Shown here: piece by piece, positions 22,032 to 32,158 of the stretch
Numbering within the stretch: position 1 is the stretch's first letter
Layout: the number at the start of each line of letters is the position of its first letter
Source: Xenoacremonium recifei
Taxonomy: Eukaryota > Ascomycota > Sordariomycetes > Hypocreales > Nectriaceae
Assembly: GCA_012184525.1 (NCBI GenBank)
Contig: WOFQ01000045.1
Span: 1 to 64,000 of the forward strand
DNA length: 64,000 nt
Reading direction: 5' to 3'
The notes under the pieces: model-generated
What the model was told of the DNA's origin: nothing
The model's database searches: none
Seen by the model: the letters and a program-made list of their open reading frames with translations, nothing else
Translations under genes and position numbers: made by a program

Positions 22032-23628
22032 ATGTCGATGGATATCGATGATGCGCCGGTGTCGATCGCACCGGTCAGCCAGGGCGGCGCCGTTGCAACG
22101 TGAGTATTTGTGTCTATTCCTGCGAAGGCATCGCTGACTTTGCCCCGCCTATAGTATTCTCTGCTGCAACTGCGGTGCACCGATCGACGGAACGACGGCC
22201 ACGGGCGCTCTTTGCTACGACTGCATCAAGCTCACGGTTGATATCTCACAGGGTGTGCAGCGCGAGGCGACGCTCAATTTCTGCCGTGACTGCGACCGTT
22301 GGCTCGCTCCCCCGACCAGCTGGATCGTCGCCATGCCCGAGTCGCGCGAGCTGCTGGCTCTCTGCCTGAAGAAGCTGAGGGGTCTGAACAAGGTCCGCAT
22401 CGTGGACGCGAGCTTCGTCTGGACTGAGCCGCACTCAAGGCGTATCAAGGTCAAGCTCACTATTCAGGATGCGGTCCAGGACGGCATGCTGCTGCAGCAG
22501 AGCTTCGAGGTTATGTACATCGTGGCGTACCAGCAGTGCCCTGAGTGTGCCAAGTCCTACACAGCCAACGTATGGCGGGCGGCTGTCCAGGTGCGACAGA
22601 AGGTTCTGCACAAGAGGACGTTCTTGTTTCTGGAGCAGTTGATCATGAAGCATGGAGCCCATCGAGATACCCTGAACATCAAGGAGGCCAAGGACGGTAT
22701 CGACTTCTTCTTCTCCGCCAAGAACCAAGCCGAGAAGTTCGTCGACTTCCTCAACTCAGTCGTGCCGGTCAAGGTCAAGGCCTCACAAGAGCTCATTTCG
22801 ATGGACACCCACACCAACAAGAAGTCTTACAAATTCACATACTCGGCGGAACTGGTACCGATATGTAAAGACGACTTGGTGGCGATACCGATCAAGATTG
22901 CAAAGCAGAACGGCAACATCTCGCCTCTGCTGCTCTGCCACAAGATCGGAACCTCGGTCTACCTCTTGGACCCCCAGACCCTCCAGACCTGCGACATCAG
23001 CGGTCCGATCTATTGGCGGGCTCCCTTCTACTCTCTTGCCGATACCAAAGAACTGGTCGAATTCATCGTCATGGACATTGAGCCAACAGTGAACCAGAAG
23101 GGCAAATGGGTGATGGCGGAGGCGACGGTTGCGCGAGCGTCGGATTTGGGAGTCAACGATAGAACGTATTTCACAAGAACACACCTAGGTCGCTTGTTAC
23201 AACCAGGTGATTCCGTCATGGGATACCTGCTCTCAGGCACCAACTTCAACAACACAGAGTACGAGGCGATCGAGCAGTCCAACACATACTCATCCACCAT
23301 CCCGGACGTCGTATTAGTCAAGAAGCACTACCCGCGCCGCCGGAAGAACCGCCGGAGGAACTGGCGCCTCAAGCGTATGGACAAGGACGAGGGCGAGCTC
23401 CTCCCCAAGAAGGCCGACCAGGACCGCATGGACCAGGAGTACGAGCAGTTCCTGCGGGATGTCGAGGAGGATGAGGAGTTGCGTGCCACGCTGGCGCTGT
23501 ACAAGGAGCAGAAGAAGGCTGATGATGCTATGAGCATGGCTGAGACGGAGGAGGATGACGAGGCGCCACGGGTGGACATGGACGAGTTGCTGGACGACTT
23601 TGATGAGCTTACTATGCAGGATTCGTAA
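22032..23628 (+). CDS. NMD3: 60S ribosomal export protein Nmd3
   Basis: Adapter that carries pre-60S ribosomal subunits from nucleus to cytoplasm through Crm1. Exons 22032-22099 and 22155-23628 give 513 residues (yeast 518). The N-terminal zinc-binding Cys pairs are all visible: CCNCGAPI, CYDC, CRDC and CPEC. The conserved core contains FFFSAKNQAEKFVDFL and SQELISMDTHTNKKSYKFTY. The C-terminus is acidic and Leu-rich (DELLDDFDELTMQDS), as expected for the nuclear export signal, and a basic RRRKNRRRNWRLKRMDKDE stretch fits the nuclear localisation signal. It is convergent with the next gene, with only about 100 bp between stop codons. Confidence 0.95.
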
Positions 23629-23731
23629 ATGATTGATGGGCGTACAAATAAAAAGTTTTTGATATCGTAACGTCGCACATTGTGATGCATCCAGTGAAAT
23701 TATCCAAAGTAGCGTTCTATCGTGCTTCCGT

Positions 23732-24873
23732 TTAGAGAAACGAGGGTATCGTATCTGGCGAGCGTTTCTTAGGGGTATCTTTAGGTTCTGGCTTTTTGAA
23801 ATGTTCTCGCGACTTTTGCCGCTTGATCCTCCGCTTGTCGATGCCGAATGGATCGTCTTCATCATCTTCGTCTGCTTGGTCGTTAGATCTTGATCGAGGC
23901 GTAACTGGTATGTGACGAGTAGCCCGAGAAGCACTTGGGGTAGGTTTGGACCTCTCTAAGGGGCTCGACGTAGAGGTTCGTGCTGGGTTAGTAGGCCAGG
24001 TCAGGGATCGGGACGTTGTAGACGAAGATGCTGGAGTAGCACGCATTGCATTCATCGTGCCTCGCCGCGCGGGAGTCGCCAAGTCGTCTTCTTCATCGCC
24101 CGTTTCAACGTCGATCTCCTCCCGCGCGGAGAACTGTCTCTTCACCCCAGCCAGCCGCTTCGACGGACTCTCCAGGTTGGAAGAGAAGCCGGCAGAAGCC
24201 CTCGTCGTCGCCGCCACAGTGCCTGACGGCAGCCACTTGGCCGCCTTCCTCGGGCTCTCCATCAAGCCTTGCAGACTGGTGCCCATCCAGGGCTTCTCGT
24301 CGCCTGCGATGCCGGCGCGCTGCTGCTTGAGGGCGCGCTTAACGCCCTCGGAGCGCTGGCGAGCTAGACGCGTAGGCGCGCCGACGACGGGACGCTCGAT
24401 CTCGCGGATGGCGGCGGCGTTGGTGGTCTTGGCGAGGTTCTTGAGGCGGTTGTACTCGGCGCGGTGGAGATGCGTGGTGAATTTGTTGGCGGTGCTGAGG
24501 AACTCGTCCTCGACCATGCGGAAGCGGTCATCGGCGAGAGGGCCGGGTATCATGAACCTGGATGGTTGGATGAGTGAGCGCTGATGAGAGCGATGGGAGG
24601 CAACCTACTCTTCCTTGGGCGGCTCCGGGGGCGGCGAGGTTGACGGACTTCTAGTCCGGTCTGGAATGGATGTGAGAAGAGGCCTGGATGGTCTATGGTG
24701 AGGCGCTCACTTGGATCCTCGACGCGCTCATGGCGGAGCTTCTTGGTGAAAGGTGCGGATGGGACGCTGGGGGGTCGCGAGGGTGTGCCGCGGGGGCTTT
24801 CGGGTTTGATTTTGGGTGAATGGACTATGTTGGGAGAGGATCCTGATGTTTTCCAGGGGAGTCGCCTCGGCAT
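23732..24873 (-). CDS. Unrecognised Ser/Pro/basic-rich protein
   Basis: I do not recognise the family. Exons 24873-24711, 24660-24609 and 24557-23732 join in phase to 346 residues. The only region that looks ordered is near 75-125 (RFRMVEDEFLSTANKFTTHL, then HRAEYNRLKNLAKTTNAAA), predicted helical. The rest is low-complexity: a Pro-rich N-tail with SPSTSPPPEPPKEE, a Ser/Thr/Arg/Pro C-half and basic clusters such as KRRIKRQKSREHF that could serve as nuclear localisation signals. The two introns are 48-51 nt. The composition suggests a nuclear regulatory or chromatin protein, but that is inference only. It lies 216 bp downstream of the TPR-CHAT gene on the same strand. Confidence 0.75.
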
Positions 24874-25089
24874 CCTGACGGCATGGCGACGCGTTGGTGG
24901 TTTAGATGGTTGAAGGTGGGATGTTGAAATTAACGAGTGAGGCTGTGCCTGAGTATTTCAGCCGGGAACCCCCACTATCAAACTTGACTCTTGCAACACC
25001 AACCTACGAGGCAACACCAGTCTTTGTTACTCCATGTGAATTCATCTAATGTCAGAAATGAGGGCCTTCAGAGGCCCTTTTATAACTAT

Positions 25090-28000
25090 TTAAGCACCAT
25101 AGTGAACAAATGGTACCCAAAGATCTCCGCCATCAAGCCTCACCCTCATCGTCGCACTCAAAAGCGCCTTCGCAACACGTCCCTCATCCTCATCCCCACC
25201 ACGCGAAGCAGAGGCCAGGCTTTCATAGAAATACCGTGCCATCTTCGCACACGTCTCATCGTCAGCCTGCCAGAGCGATCCCACGGCATGCGGAAATCCA
25301 GCCATCTGGAACGCGCTGACAAGGTGCAGGCCTTCATCTCTCAGGTCCAGCGCCTGGCTCTCTGCCGTTGAACAAGCTGAGAGGTAGGCAATTGATAAGT
25401 TATTGTTAGTTGTGGCATCGAGAAGCGATCCGACTGTGAGCTTGTCTACTTCTGGTTTGCCGGAGGTGCTGGGCTTTTGCAGTAGGAGATGGCTCTGAGA
25501 TGGATCTGCTGCGTCGGATGACCCGTGGCATGCAAAGTGAACAATCTGCGATGTTTTCAGTTGTTCCAGCACCTCTTGAGCAGTGGGATGCTCGAGTGAC
25601 GTCGTCTGGCAGAACAACTTAGCTTCAGTCTCAACGACATCCTTTTCGATGCGCACGCCCGGCAAACTTCCGTACCCAGGGGTAGACGGCATGGTTACAA
25701 TCGCGAGCGACACTGTCTCCCGAACGCCACCCTCCCTCGCACGCTCTCTTGCGAACTTTAGCGCCTTGATGGTCTGTGTATAGGACGATATGACCCGGAA
25801 CATGCACTGATCTGGCGTAGGAGTGATGTCGCCAGCCAGACGAGGTGTAAAGTCTCCGGCGGCGTGGAAAGGCAGCGAGCTTGCGGCCCCTGAGCCGATC
25901 CACCAGACTCGAGGTTTCTCTTTCTCGTTTCCGAGAAACCCTAAACGGTTGAAGATGGGCGATACGCAGTGCTCCCACAGCTCTGTTAACAAATGGCTCT
26001 GGTCTGAGCCGTCCGATACCTCTTCACTCTCAATGTCTCGCTTCGCGCTGAGGAGGATGTCGCTGCCGCTTCTGGCTTGTGCGTTAACTCTTCTACCGAG
26101 TCCAGGCACCTTTATGAGAAGATCAGGAAGGGGTATTGTCTCTAGTTTCTGCTCAGTGACGATAATGGCATCTGAGCCCTCATTGGAGACGTTGACGATG
26201 ATTATCGGACCTCCAGAGGCACACTGCTGCAACTCCTTCACCGAAGGCGCCCCAAGGAACTCCTCAAAGCCTGGCATTTTCCGAATGGTCTCCTCGCGCA
26301 GCAACAAATTTGTGAGTGCACCTCTCTTCTTCTGCAGAAGCATCTCTAGACTCTCACCTTCTTGATCTTCAACTCGCTGGAAGGCGTCTTCGCGGAGTTT
26401 CTTATACGCTTGGGCTAAGTATGGGTTCTCCCTTTCTAGCTCAGCCAAGTCGTCTCTCCTGTCAATGAGGTTCCCAAGGATCAACCCACGGCCGAACTCA
26501 AGCCGTTTTAAAGCGCCTTCGACGTTTCCTGCTTTGAGAGCTAAAGAACATCCGAGGGATGCGAGACCCGATGCCATCTTCGAAGCAAACTGTTGGTCGC
26601 GACGAGATAACTCACGACTGCACGCATATGGCAGAAGCCGAAAACCTATGTCGACGAGTTGGTTCTTCCAAGACAATAGTGCTGAGTAGTCACGAGTTGC
26701 CTGGATGGCCGTGCATGCAATGACGACGCGGTCGAGAGCTGAAGACGTGTCGCAGTTCACGGCCTCATTAATCGCCGCGATGGCCGCCTGCACATCGTCT
26801 GCATTTTTCTTCATCCTCGCTCGAGTGAAAAGTTGCAGCCCTAAGCGGCTGAGAGTAATTGCTCTTCGAGGATGGCCCTTCTTCTCAATATCCTTCGCTT
26901 CAATGAGGTACTTAATGGACGAGTCAAGATACTCGATGTCGTTGCTTTTGTTGTATTGAGTGTTCATTCCCATTGCTAAGTCGCATAAGCGGCTTAGTCT
27001 GCTTGGATGATTCGGCGGTGTCAAGCGGACTGCCTCAAGCAAAGTTGCAACAGCCTCTTCCAGCTGAGATTTATCATTGGTCTTAAGAGATGACTCGTGC
27101 AAGGCGCTGCCAAGAGCGCCGAGGATCTCCAGACGGACGGGGCTGCCCTCAGCGGTAAGTGCGAGGGCCTTCCGCGCTGAAGAAACGCATGTCTCTAGGT
27201 CTTCGCTGTGACCTAATCGCTGGTATCGCAAATGCGAGCAGATAGAAAGATTGAAACAGACGAGGTTGTACTGAACATAGCCTTCGGGCAGCAGGTTGAC
27301 GGCCCCCTGAGACTTCTGAATCGCCAGGTTCAGCTCATCGAGGTTTTTTGAAGACTCGTAGCGGGACAGGTAGATGGCTGCAAGGTTTGAGAGTAGCACG
27401 CCCTGTTTCTCTGGATGGCCAGTTGCGAGTTCTACGGCCTTCTCCATTGTCGTGATAGCCTCGCCAAGGTCCTCCTTGCTGCCAGTACCCTTCCAACGCG
27501 CATGCAGCATAGAGCCGATGTCTGCTGAAACAGCCTCTTGCAAGGAGTCGTGCCCCTGCGTTAGCAACAAGGCCTCGTTCAGATATGAAAGGGACGTATT
27601 GAGGTACTCAAGGTCCCCTGTTTTCTTGTACTGGATCGATTTTAGCTGTGCCAGACTCCGCAGCACAGCTCCTCGCGCAGGGCCGTCACCTCCAGTCAAG
27701 CTCAATGCTTTCTCTGTATTTTCTGCCGCCTTCTGAAGATCCTCTTCTTGACCAGTGACCTCATATCGTGATCGAAGCATGTGTCCTAGGGTAGTGAGCC
27801 GATCTGTCTGAAATTCGTCTCCGGTGTGTGTCTCGAACAGGTTGATCGCAGCATCGAGACACTCGCGCTGCCCAGTCGCTGTCCAGCGATTGAATATATC
27901 GATTCCGTCTCCGAGCTCAATGCCAGGCTTGCCAACAGTTGCCTCTACTTCACTGGACAAGTCGGCTAGCCATTTCGGCACAACCTTGATAACAGAGATG

Positions 28001-28652
28001 GTGTCTCTCACAGAGAGCAATCTCACTTGCCGCCGACTGAGGTCCAGTTTTGTAATGTTCTTCTTCTCTAGGGTTTGGTAGTAATTCTGCACCAATTGGT
28101 TGAAGTTAGGACGCTCTTGGGGTGAACTGATGACAGCCTCCCGTGCATAGCGGGCAGCTTCCTCGACATCGGCAGACTCCCTGGTAAAGCAGTTCTTGAC
28201 GACGAACATAGTGGCAAGCATGCTGATCGATGACTGGCGGTTGACGTCGTTAGCCGAGATGCCCTCCAGTGCGCTCTGCATCCGACTGATATCCTTGGAC
28301 ACACTGTCCAAATCTCTCGACAAGCTCAGAGTTAACCCTGTACCCCCGTATTTCATGGTTAGCATATGTGCTATTTTGATGCAATATTTGCCCTTCTCAG
28401 GATTGTCTGCGGACGCAGTCTTGGTTGCCTTTTCAAAGGCGTCGAGTGCGGCCTCGAAGTTGTCGGGGCCGCCATGTTGGCTCTGAGCGAGAAGCTCAAC
28501 GCCCAGTTGATGGTACATGTCAGAGACCTGCGGGTCTTGTACCGTCAGGGCGTCTATTGCCTTCTTGAGGACTTCGATATTCGAATCCTCAGGCTGCTAG
28601 TGTGTAGTCTCAGTTCATGTCTAACGGGCAGTTCATGATCTCTTACCTTCAT
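25090..28652 (-). CDS. TPR-repeat protein with C-terminal CHAT cysteine peptidase
   Basis: Exons 28652-28647 (ATGAAG only) and 28593-25090 give 1,169 residues. The middle (about 200-650) is a series of TPR-like helical repeats of about 50 residues with the pattern LG..L..RY..TG...DL..A, a typical sensing or scaffold array. The C-terminal 300 residues are a CHAT domain (caspase-HetF-associated, clan CD) with both catalytic signatures: HFACHG (His at about 1025) and YLSACSTA (Cys at about 1076). The helix ending GFPHAVGSLW is also typical. TPR-CHAT proteins in fungi and bacteria act in regulated cell death and immunity. The minute first exon is supported by phase but not certain. A 66-codon upstream frame overlaps its start. 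The small gene 29125-29826 and the caspase-like gene 30227-32158 lie immediately upstream on the same strand. Confidence 0.87.
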
Positions 28653-28849
28653 GATGCCGATGCTGCACCCAGACTCGTCTTTGGATGAAGTGGTACTGTA
28701 TCAGGATCTTTTGCGTATGGAATGTAGGCTTTCATCTGAAGAAGTCGTTCCTCTACGCTATGGAGTACTTTGACTGATGTTATGTGAAATGAGGACTGTG
28801 TCCTCCATAAGTTGGGCTTTGTCCTCCGTAAGTTGGGCTTCATTGCCAA
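28649..28849 (-). other. Upstream reading frame overlapping TPR-CHAT start codon
   Basis: A 66-codon frame starts at 28849 and ends in TGA at 28651-28649, so its stop overlaps the ATG of the TPR-CHAT gene (28652-28650) as ATGA. It encodes two copies of a 7-residue unit (KPNLRRT, KPNLWRT) because of the tandem repeat at its start. If transcribed it could govern initiation; whether the transcript begins upstream of it is unknown. Confidence 0.35.
28801..28842. repeat. 21-bp tandem duplication upstream of TPR-CHAT gene
   Basis: Two adjacent 21-bp units, 28801-28821 and 28822-28842, share TCCTCC(A/G)TAAGTTGGGCTT and differ at three positions. They lie about 150-190 bp before the start codon and could be duplicated regulatory sites or a recent slippage product. 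Confidence 0.8.
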
Positions 28850-28876
28850 GCTGAGATCCTTCGCCCCTAAGATTCA

Positions 28877-28884
28877 TGACGTCA
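28877..28884. promoter_or_regulatory. CRE-like palindrome TGACGTCA
   Basis: A perfect ATF/CREB-type bZIP palindrome lies 225 bp upstream of the TPR-CHAT start codon. In fungi such sites bind stress-pathway Atf1-type factors. A perfect 8-mer can occur by chance, so this is suggestive only. Confidence 0.4.
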
Positions 28885-29124
28885 CTTTGGTCAGCCACTT
28901 TTTGGCCTGATGATATTCATGTCCTCAAGGTCTGTAGAGAACAGATCTGTAATGCTTCTGAAATTGCTTGAGCGAGATTTGGGCCTTGGTGGGTGCTTCT
29001 CGAAGTAAAAACACCAGAAATATTCAGAGAAATTGCCATGATATTTCTACCAAGAAGTCAAAAATTTAAGCTTAATAGCAGATCATCACCTAAGCCGCTG
29101 CACTAAGAAATCATATACACCAGT

Positions 29125-29826
29125 CTAATCATGACGCTGCCCCGGCAAATTTGCTTTTTTGCTGAAAGCAACCACCTCTAGGTCGGGTCTATTTTTAAAG
29201 TATGCCGTCGAGCCAGCTTCAAGGCGGTCATTCTCAATGAACAGCTCTTTTCTCTGCCCCACGAAGATACTGATGACTCCAAAGCCATCTTTCCTTGTCC
29301 AGAGCGGGAAAACGGCTATGGAAGCCTCGTAATTTCGCTTCTGGGGAGAAAGTGTCTTCTTAGTTGCTGGGCCTTGATATGTCTTTTTTTTTCCGTTGTT
29401 AGCGAGAATAGAGTGTGAGAAGTAGATATAAGATTACCGTTGTGCTGAAGCCTAGTCCTCCGCCAGTACTAGAGGCATTCACATCGACACCCGTGAGTAG
29501 TCGGTTCGGTCGGTATTTTGATACCACGACAGTAATTTCCTCACTATGTTGGTTCACAACCCAGACACATGGAGGAATGCCCTGGAAAGTTCTGACGATG
29601 GCACCGAATGCGCTCTTCCATCAAAATCAGTCCTGGACTGGTATATAGATGAAATATGTACCTTAGCTATTGGGAATCCAGGAGGTCGGTGCGGAAGACC
29701 TTTCGTCTCCTCGAGTGTCTCCGGCTCTGGGAGGTCGGAGCCCGCTGTCGTCTGTGACCCAAGGTCTGGTTCCTCTAGGTCCTGTTGTCGAGACACATAG
29801 GATGTATTTGAAGCCTGCTCAGTCAT
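29125..29826 (-). CDS. Small beta-rich protein with acidic N-tail, between two peptidase genes
   Basis: I do not recognise a named family. Exons 29826-29662, 29581-29438 and 29382-29125 join in phase to 188 residues. Residues 1-55 are acidic, Ser/Pro-rich and probably disordered (start MTEQASNTSYVSRQ, end GFPIAK). From about residue 56 a compact domain begins with PPCVWVVNQHSEEITVVVSK and continues through strands such as GFGVISIFVGQRKELFIEND to a final EVVAFSKK, suggesting a beta-sandwich. No signal peptide or membrane segment is visible. The introns are 80 and 55 nt; the second has a GCTAAC branch site and an A-rich acceptor tract. It lies between the TPR-CHAT and caspase-like genes on the same strand, so a substrate or effector role is plausible but is inference. 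Confidence 0.72.
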
Positions 29827-30226
29827 ATTGAGTAGGGAGACTCCGAAAAGACCACTTGTCTGTGTATGTGACGCCGTTACGCGTTGTGAAGGTGTCCGGC
29901 AAAACTGATGATGTAGATTGTGCCACGTCACGATTCTGCGCCCGACAACTCCAGATTTGTAGTACAAGGAAGCCCTACACGTGACCTGCAGATCACCAAA
30001 CCGAAACTGAAGATTTCAATCCGCCGGTGACGCCACTTTTGTGTGTTAATTTTGTTGTTCGTGGAGTTTACAAAGACCCCTATTTCTCATATAGAAATTG
30101 AAAACACCACATTATACTAGATAACAACAAATGACGCCTATGTAGCCACTGTAGTCACTCATATCTAACTTGTTTATGATACATTGCAACCTTTAGGATT
30201 TGTGCTCTCTCCGTAGCAGCGTGCAT
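29827..30226. other. Spacer between small beta-rich gene and caspase-like gene
   Basis: AT-rich tandem spacer; no coding seen. It should hold the promoter of the small gene and the 3' end of the caspase-like gene. Confidence 0.5.
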
Positions 30227-32158
30227 TTAAGACGAGGATGACTTCGAGGTCAAAACAAAGGGGAATCGCTGCAACCCAAACTGCACAAAATCCTGGTTCT
30301 CTTCACCAACATCACGCATCATCCCCGTAGAAATATCATCAAGCAACTTCCCCAACTCCGAATTCTCACCCCGTCCTCTCGCCGCCCTCGGCCCCGTCTC
30401 TAGCCCCCTAAGATCGATGCGATCCGTCGTGACCACGACAATAATCGTCTCGGGAAGCCTGCTAGACTCTCGCGGCGTGTCTTTCGGCCAGGCCAACGGC
30501 GAGCCTACAAATCGGCCCGTGAAATCGACTTTCCCGAGCGTGTAGGACTCGTTGGGTTGCAACTCGCGGCCGGTGGGCGTGGATGTGGAGAGGAGTTTCG
30601 CGGAAGGGCCGCAGACGTCGAAGATGGAGATGAAGACTGGAGTTGTGCTGGTATTGCGGACGGTTATGTAGATTCGCTGGCCTTCTTCAATCTCGAGGTT
30701 ATCTTGGGAGAGGGCTTTTTGCTTGCCGTACTCAACGCGTCCTAGGACGGCTTCGACTTGTGAAGCTATGGCTGATTCATGGTTGGTGTCTAGGGTTAGG
30801 AGGTGGCGAGTGCGGGCCAAGGATTCCAACAACTTGACAGATTCGGCAACGAAGTGGCCTTTTTCGGAGTTGTCATGGAAGTTCCAATCTCTGAGGGTAT
30901 AGGTAATACTGCCTTCGTGAACAGAGAGCTGAAGGCGGCTAGAGTCCTGCACCACCGTCGCCAGAGGCCGTTTCTCACCCTTGCCAGCAACTTGCACGAA
31001 ATTCGACTTTGCGACTATTTCACGTAGTTTTGTCGATTCTTCTTTGCCCTCCAAAGCAACTGCCAGCTTGCCAAGCTGCCTCTTCTTTGGGAACGCCTTC
31101 AGTCCATCATCCACTTGCTGCTGCGTCGGCCTCGCCACTCCCTCAAAGCAAGCCCACGCCTTCACAGGCCCAACATTCTCAACAGCAACCTCTGCGATCT
31201 CACTCTCAGCGCTTAAAGATTCATGCTGAAACGGAACCAGGGCATATGTGTCGCCCTGCTTCAGCCCGTGGATCTCTCCGCCATCCAGAACCACTCCGTC
31301 ATCCTCGAACGAGACCGCCAGCGCCCCCTGAGGATCAGCCTTTTCAAGACTGAAGGCGAAGCGCAGATCATCACCCTCGATGGAAGAGTACTGTTGAGGA
31401 CATGTTGTCTTCATACGCTCTCGCATGCGCAGCATGATACTCCGCCATGATATGGGCGTGGGGGTAGCGGTATCTTGCCCTAGTGCGAACTGGAAGGCTT
31501 CTACAAGGACGCTCATCTGTACGCCATCGAAGAGCTGCTCGTAAGCACTCTCCGTCTCTGCGGATGCAGCGATGACAACGGCATCCGGGTTTCTCTCCAT
31601 CGGAAGGCCTCTTGTATCGAATGTTCCTTTGCTTATCAGGCTGTCGATATGTTTCAAGACATTGCCGTATTCGTTGGGGTCGATGGTCTTGACTGTCCCC
31701 GGGAATCTTGCCATATGAGCGGCAACACAGCAATCCAGAATGACTGTCGTGTTCTTGGTCTTGTTGGTTGTCTTGCGGAGCAGCTGCGAGAGTTCTACAT
31801 CGGAAATGCCTCTCCAATCGTTGTCGGTTGTGTCCTCAAAGTCTGACGGAACAAGATATTTCAACCGTCGATGATTCTCGTCAGGTTTGCCGTCTTCATT
31901 TCTGTTCGACATTCCACCGTGACCAGAGTAGTAGATGGCCACGGCGTCTCGCTCTGAGGCCTGCTTTATGATATCGTTCCAGGCATCGAGAATATCGCTC
32001 CTCTTCGCAGGGCAGATCTTATTGCAGTTGAACCCACGATTTTGCAAGATTGTCTGCATCACGTTCAGGTCCTTGTCTGGACCGTGCAGACCACCCACGG
32101 GACATCCAACGAGGAGAGCATGTTTTCGTCCCATTCCTAGAGAGGTAACAGCCTTCAT
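30227..32158 (-). CDS. Caspase-like (C14) protein with C-terminal beta-rich extension
   Basis: Intronless, 643 residues. The N-terminal 240 residues form a caspase-like fold: RKHALLVGC near residue 11, the catalytic His in YYSGHGG (His80), and the p20 Cys segment VILDCC (Cys143/144). This is followed by VAAH, where metacaspases normally have HSG. A p10-like segment follows (DAVVIAASAETESAYEQLF). The C-terminal half contains a module beginning RIYITVRNTSTTPVFISIFD, resembling the DUF4384-like domain found next to caspase domains. No N-terminal Pro/Gln-rich prodomain of type I metacaspases is present, so it is not the housekeeping metacaspase. The start at 32158 is used; a second ATG eight codons later gives MGRKHALLVG and is equally plausible. 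It heads the three-gene same-strand group with the small protein and the TPR-CHAT protein. Confidence 0.87.
   Translation of the reverse strand: MKAVTSLGMGRKHALLVGCPVGGLHGPDKDLNVMQTILQNRGFNCNKICPAKRSDILDAWNDIIKQASERDAVAIYYSGHGGMSNRNEDGKPDENHRRLKYLVPSDFEDTTDNDWRGISDVELSQLLRKTTNKTKNTTVILDCCVAAHMARFPGTVKTIDPNEYGNVLKHIDSLISKGTFDTRGLPMERNPDAVVIAASAETESAYEQLFDGVQMSVLVEAFQFALGQDTATPTPISWRSIMLRMRERMKTTCPQQYSSIEGDDLRFAFSLEKADPQGALAVSFEDDGVVLDGGEIHGLKQGDTYALVPFQHESLSAESEIAEVAVENVGPVKAWACFEGVARPTQQQVDDGLKAFPKKRQLGKLAVALEGKEESTKLREIVAKSNFVQVAGKGEKRPLATVVQDSSRLQLSVHEGSITYTLRDWNFHDNSEKGHFVAESVKLLESLARTRHLLTLDTNHESAIASQVEAVLGRVEYGKQKALSQDNLEIEEGQRIYITVRNTSTTPVFISIFDVCGPSAKLLSTSTPTGRELQPNESYTLGKVDFTGRFVGSPLAWPKDTPRESSRLPETIIVVVTTDRIDLRGLETGPRAARGRGENSELGKLLDDISTGMMRDVGEENQDFVQFGLQRFPFVLTSKSSSS

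Noticed and set aside
25090..29826. Gasdermin identity for the small gene next to the TPR-CHAT gene
   Set aside because: The spliced 188-residue sequence has no resemblance that I can see to fungal gasdermin-like proteins (RCD-1/HET-Q1), which are longer and begin with a different amphipathic N-terminus.
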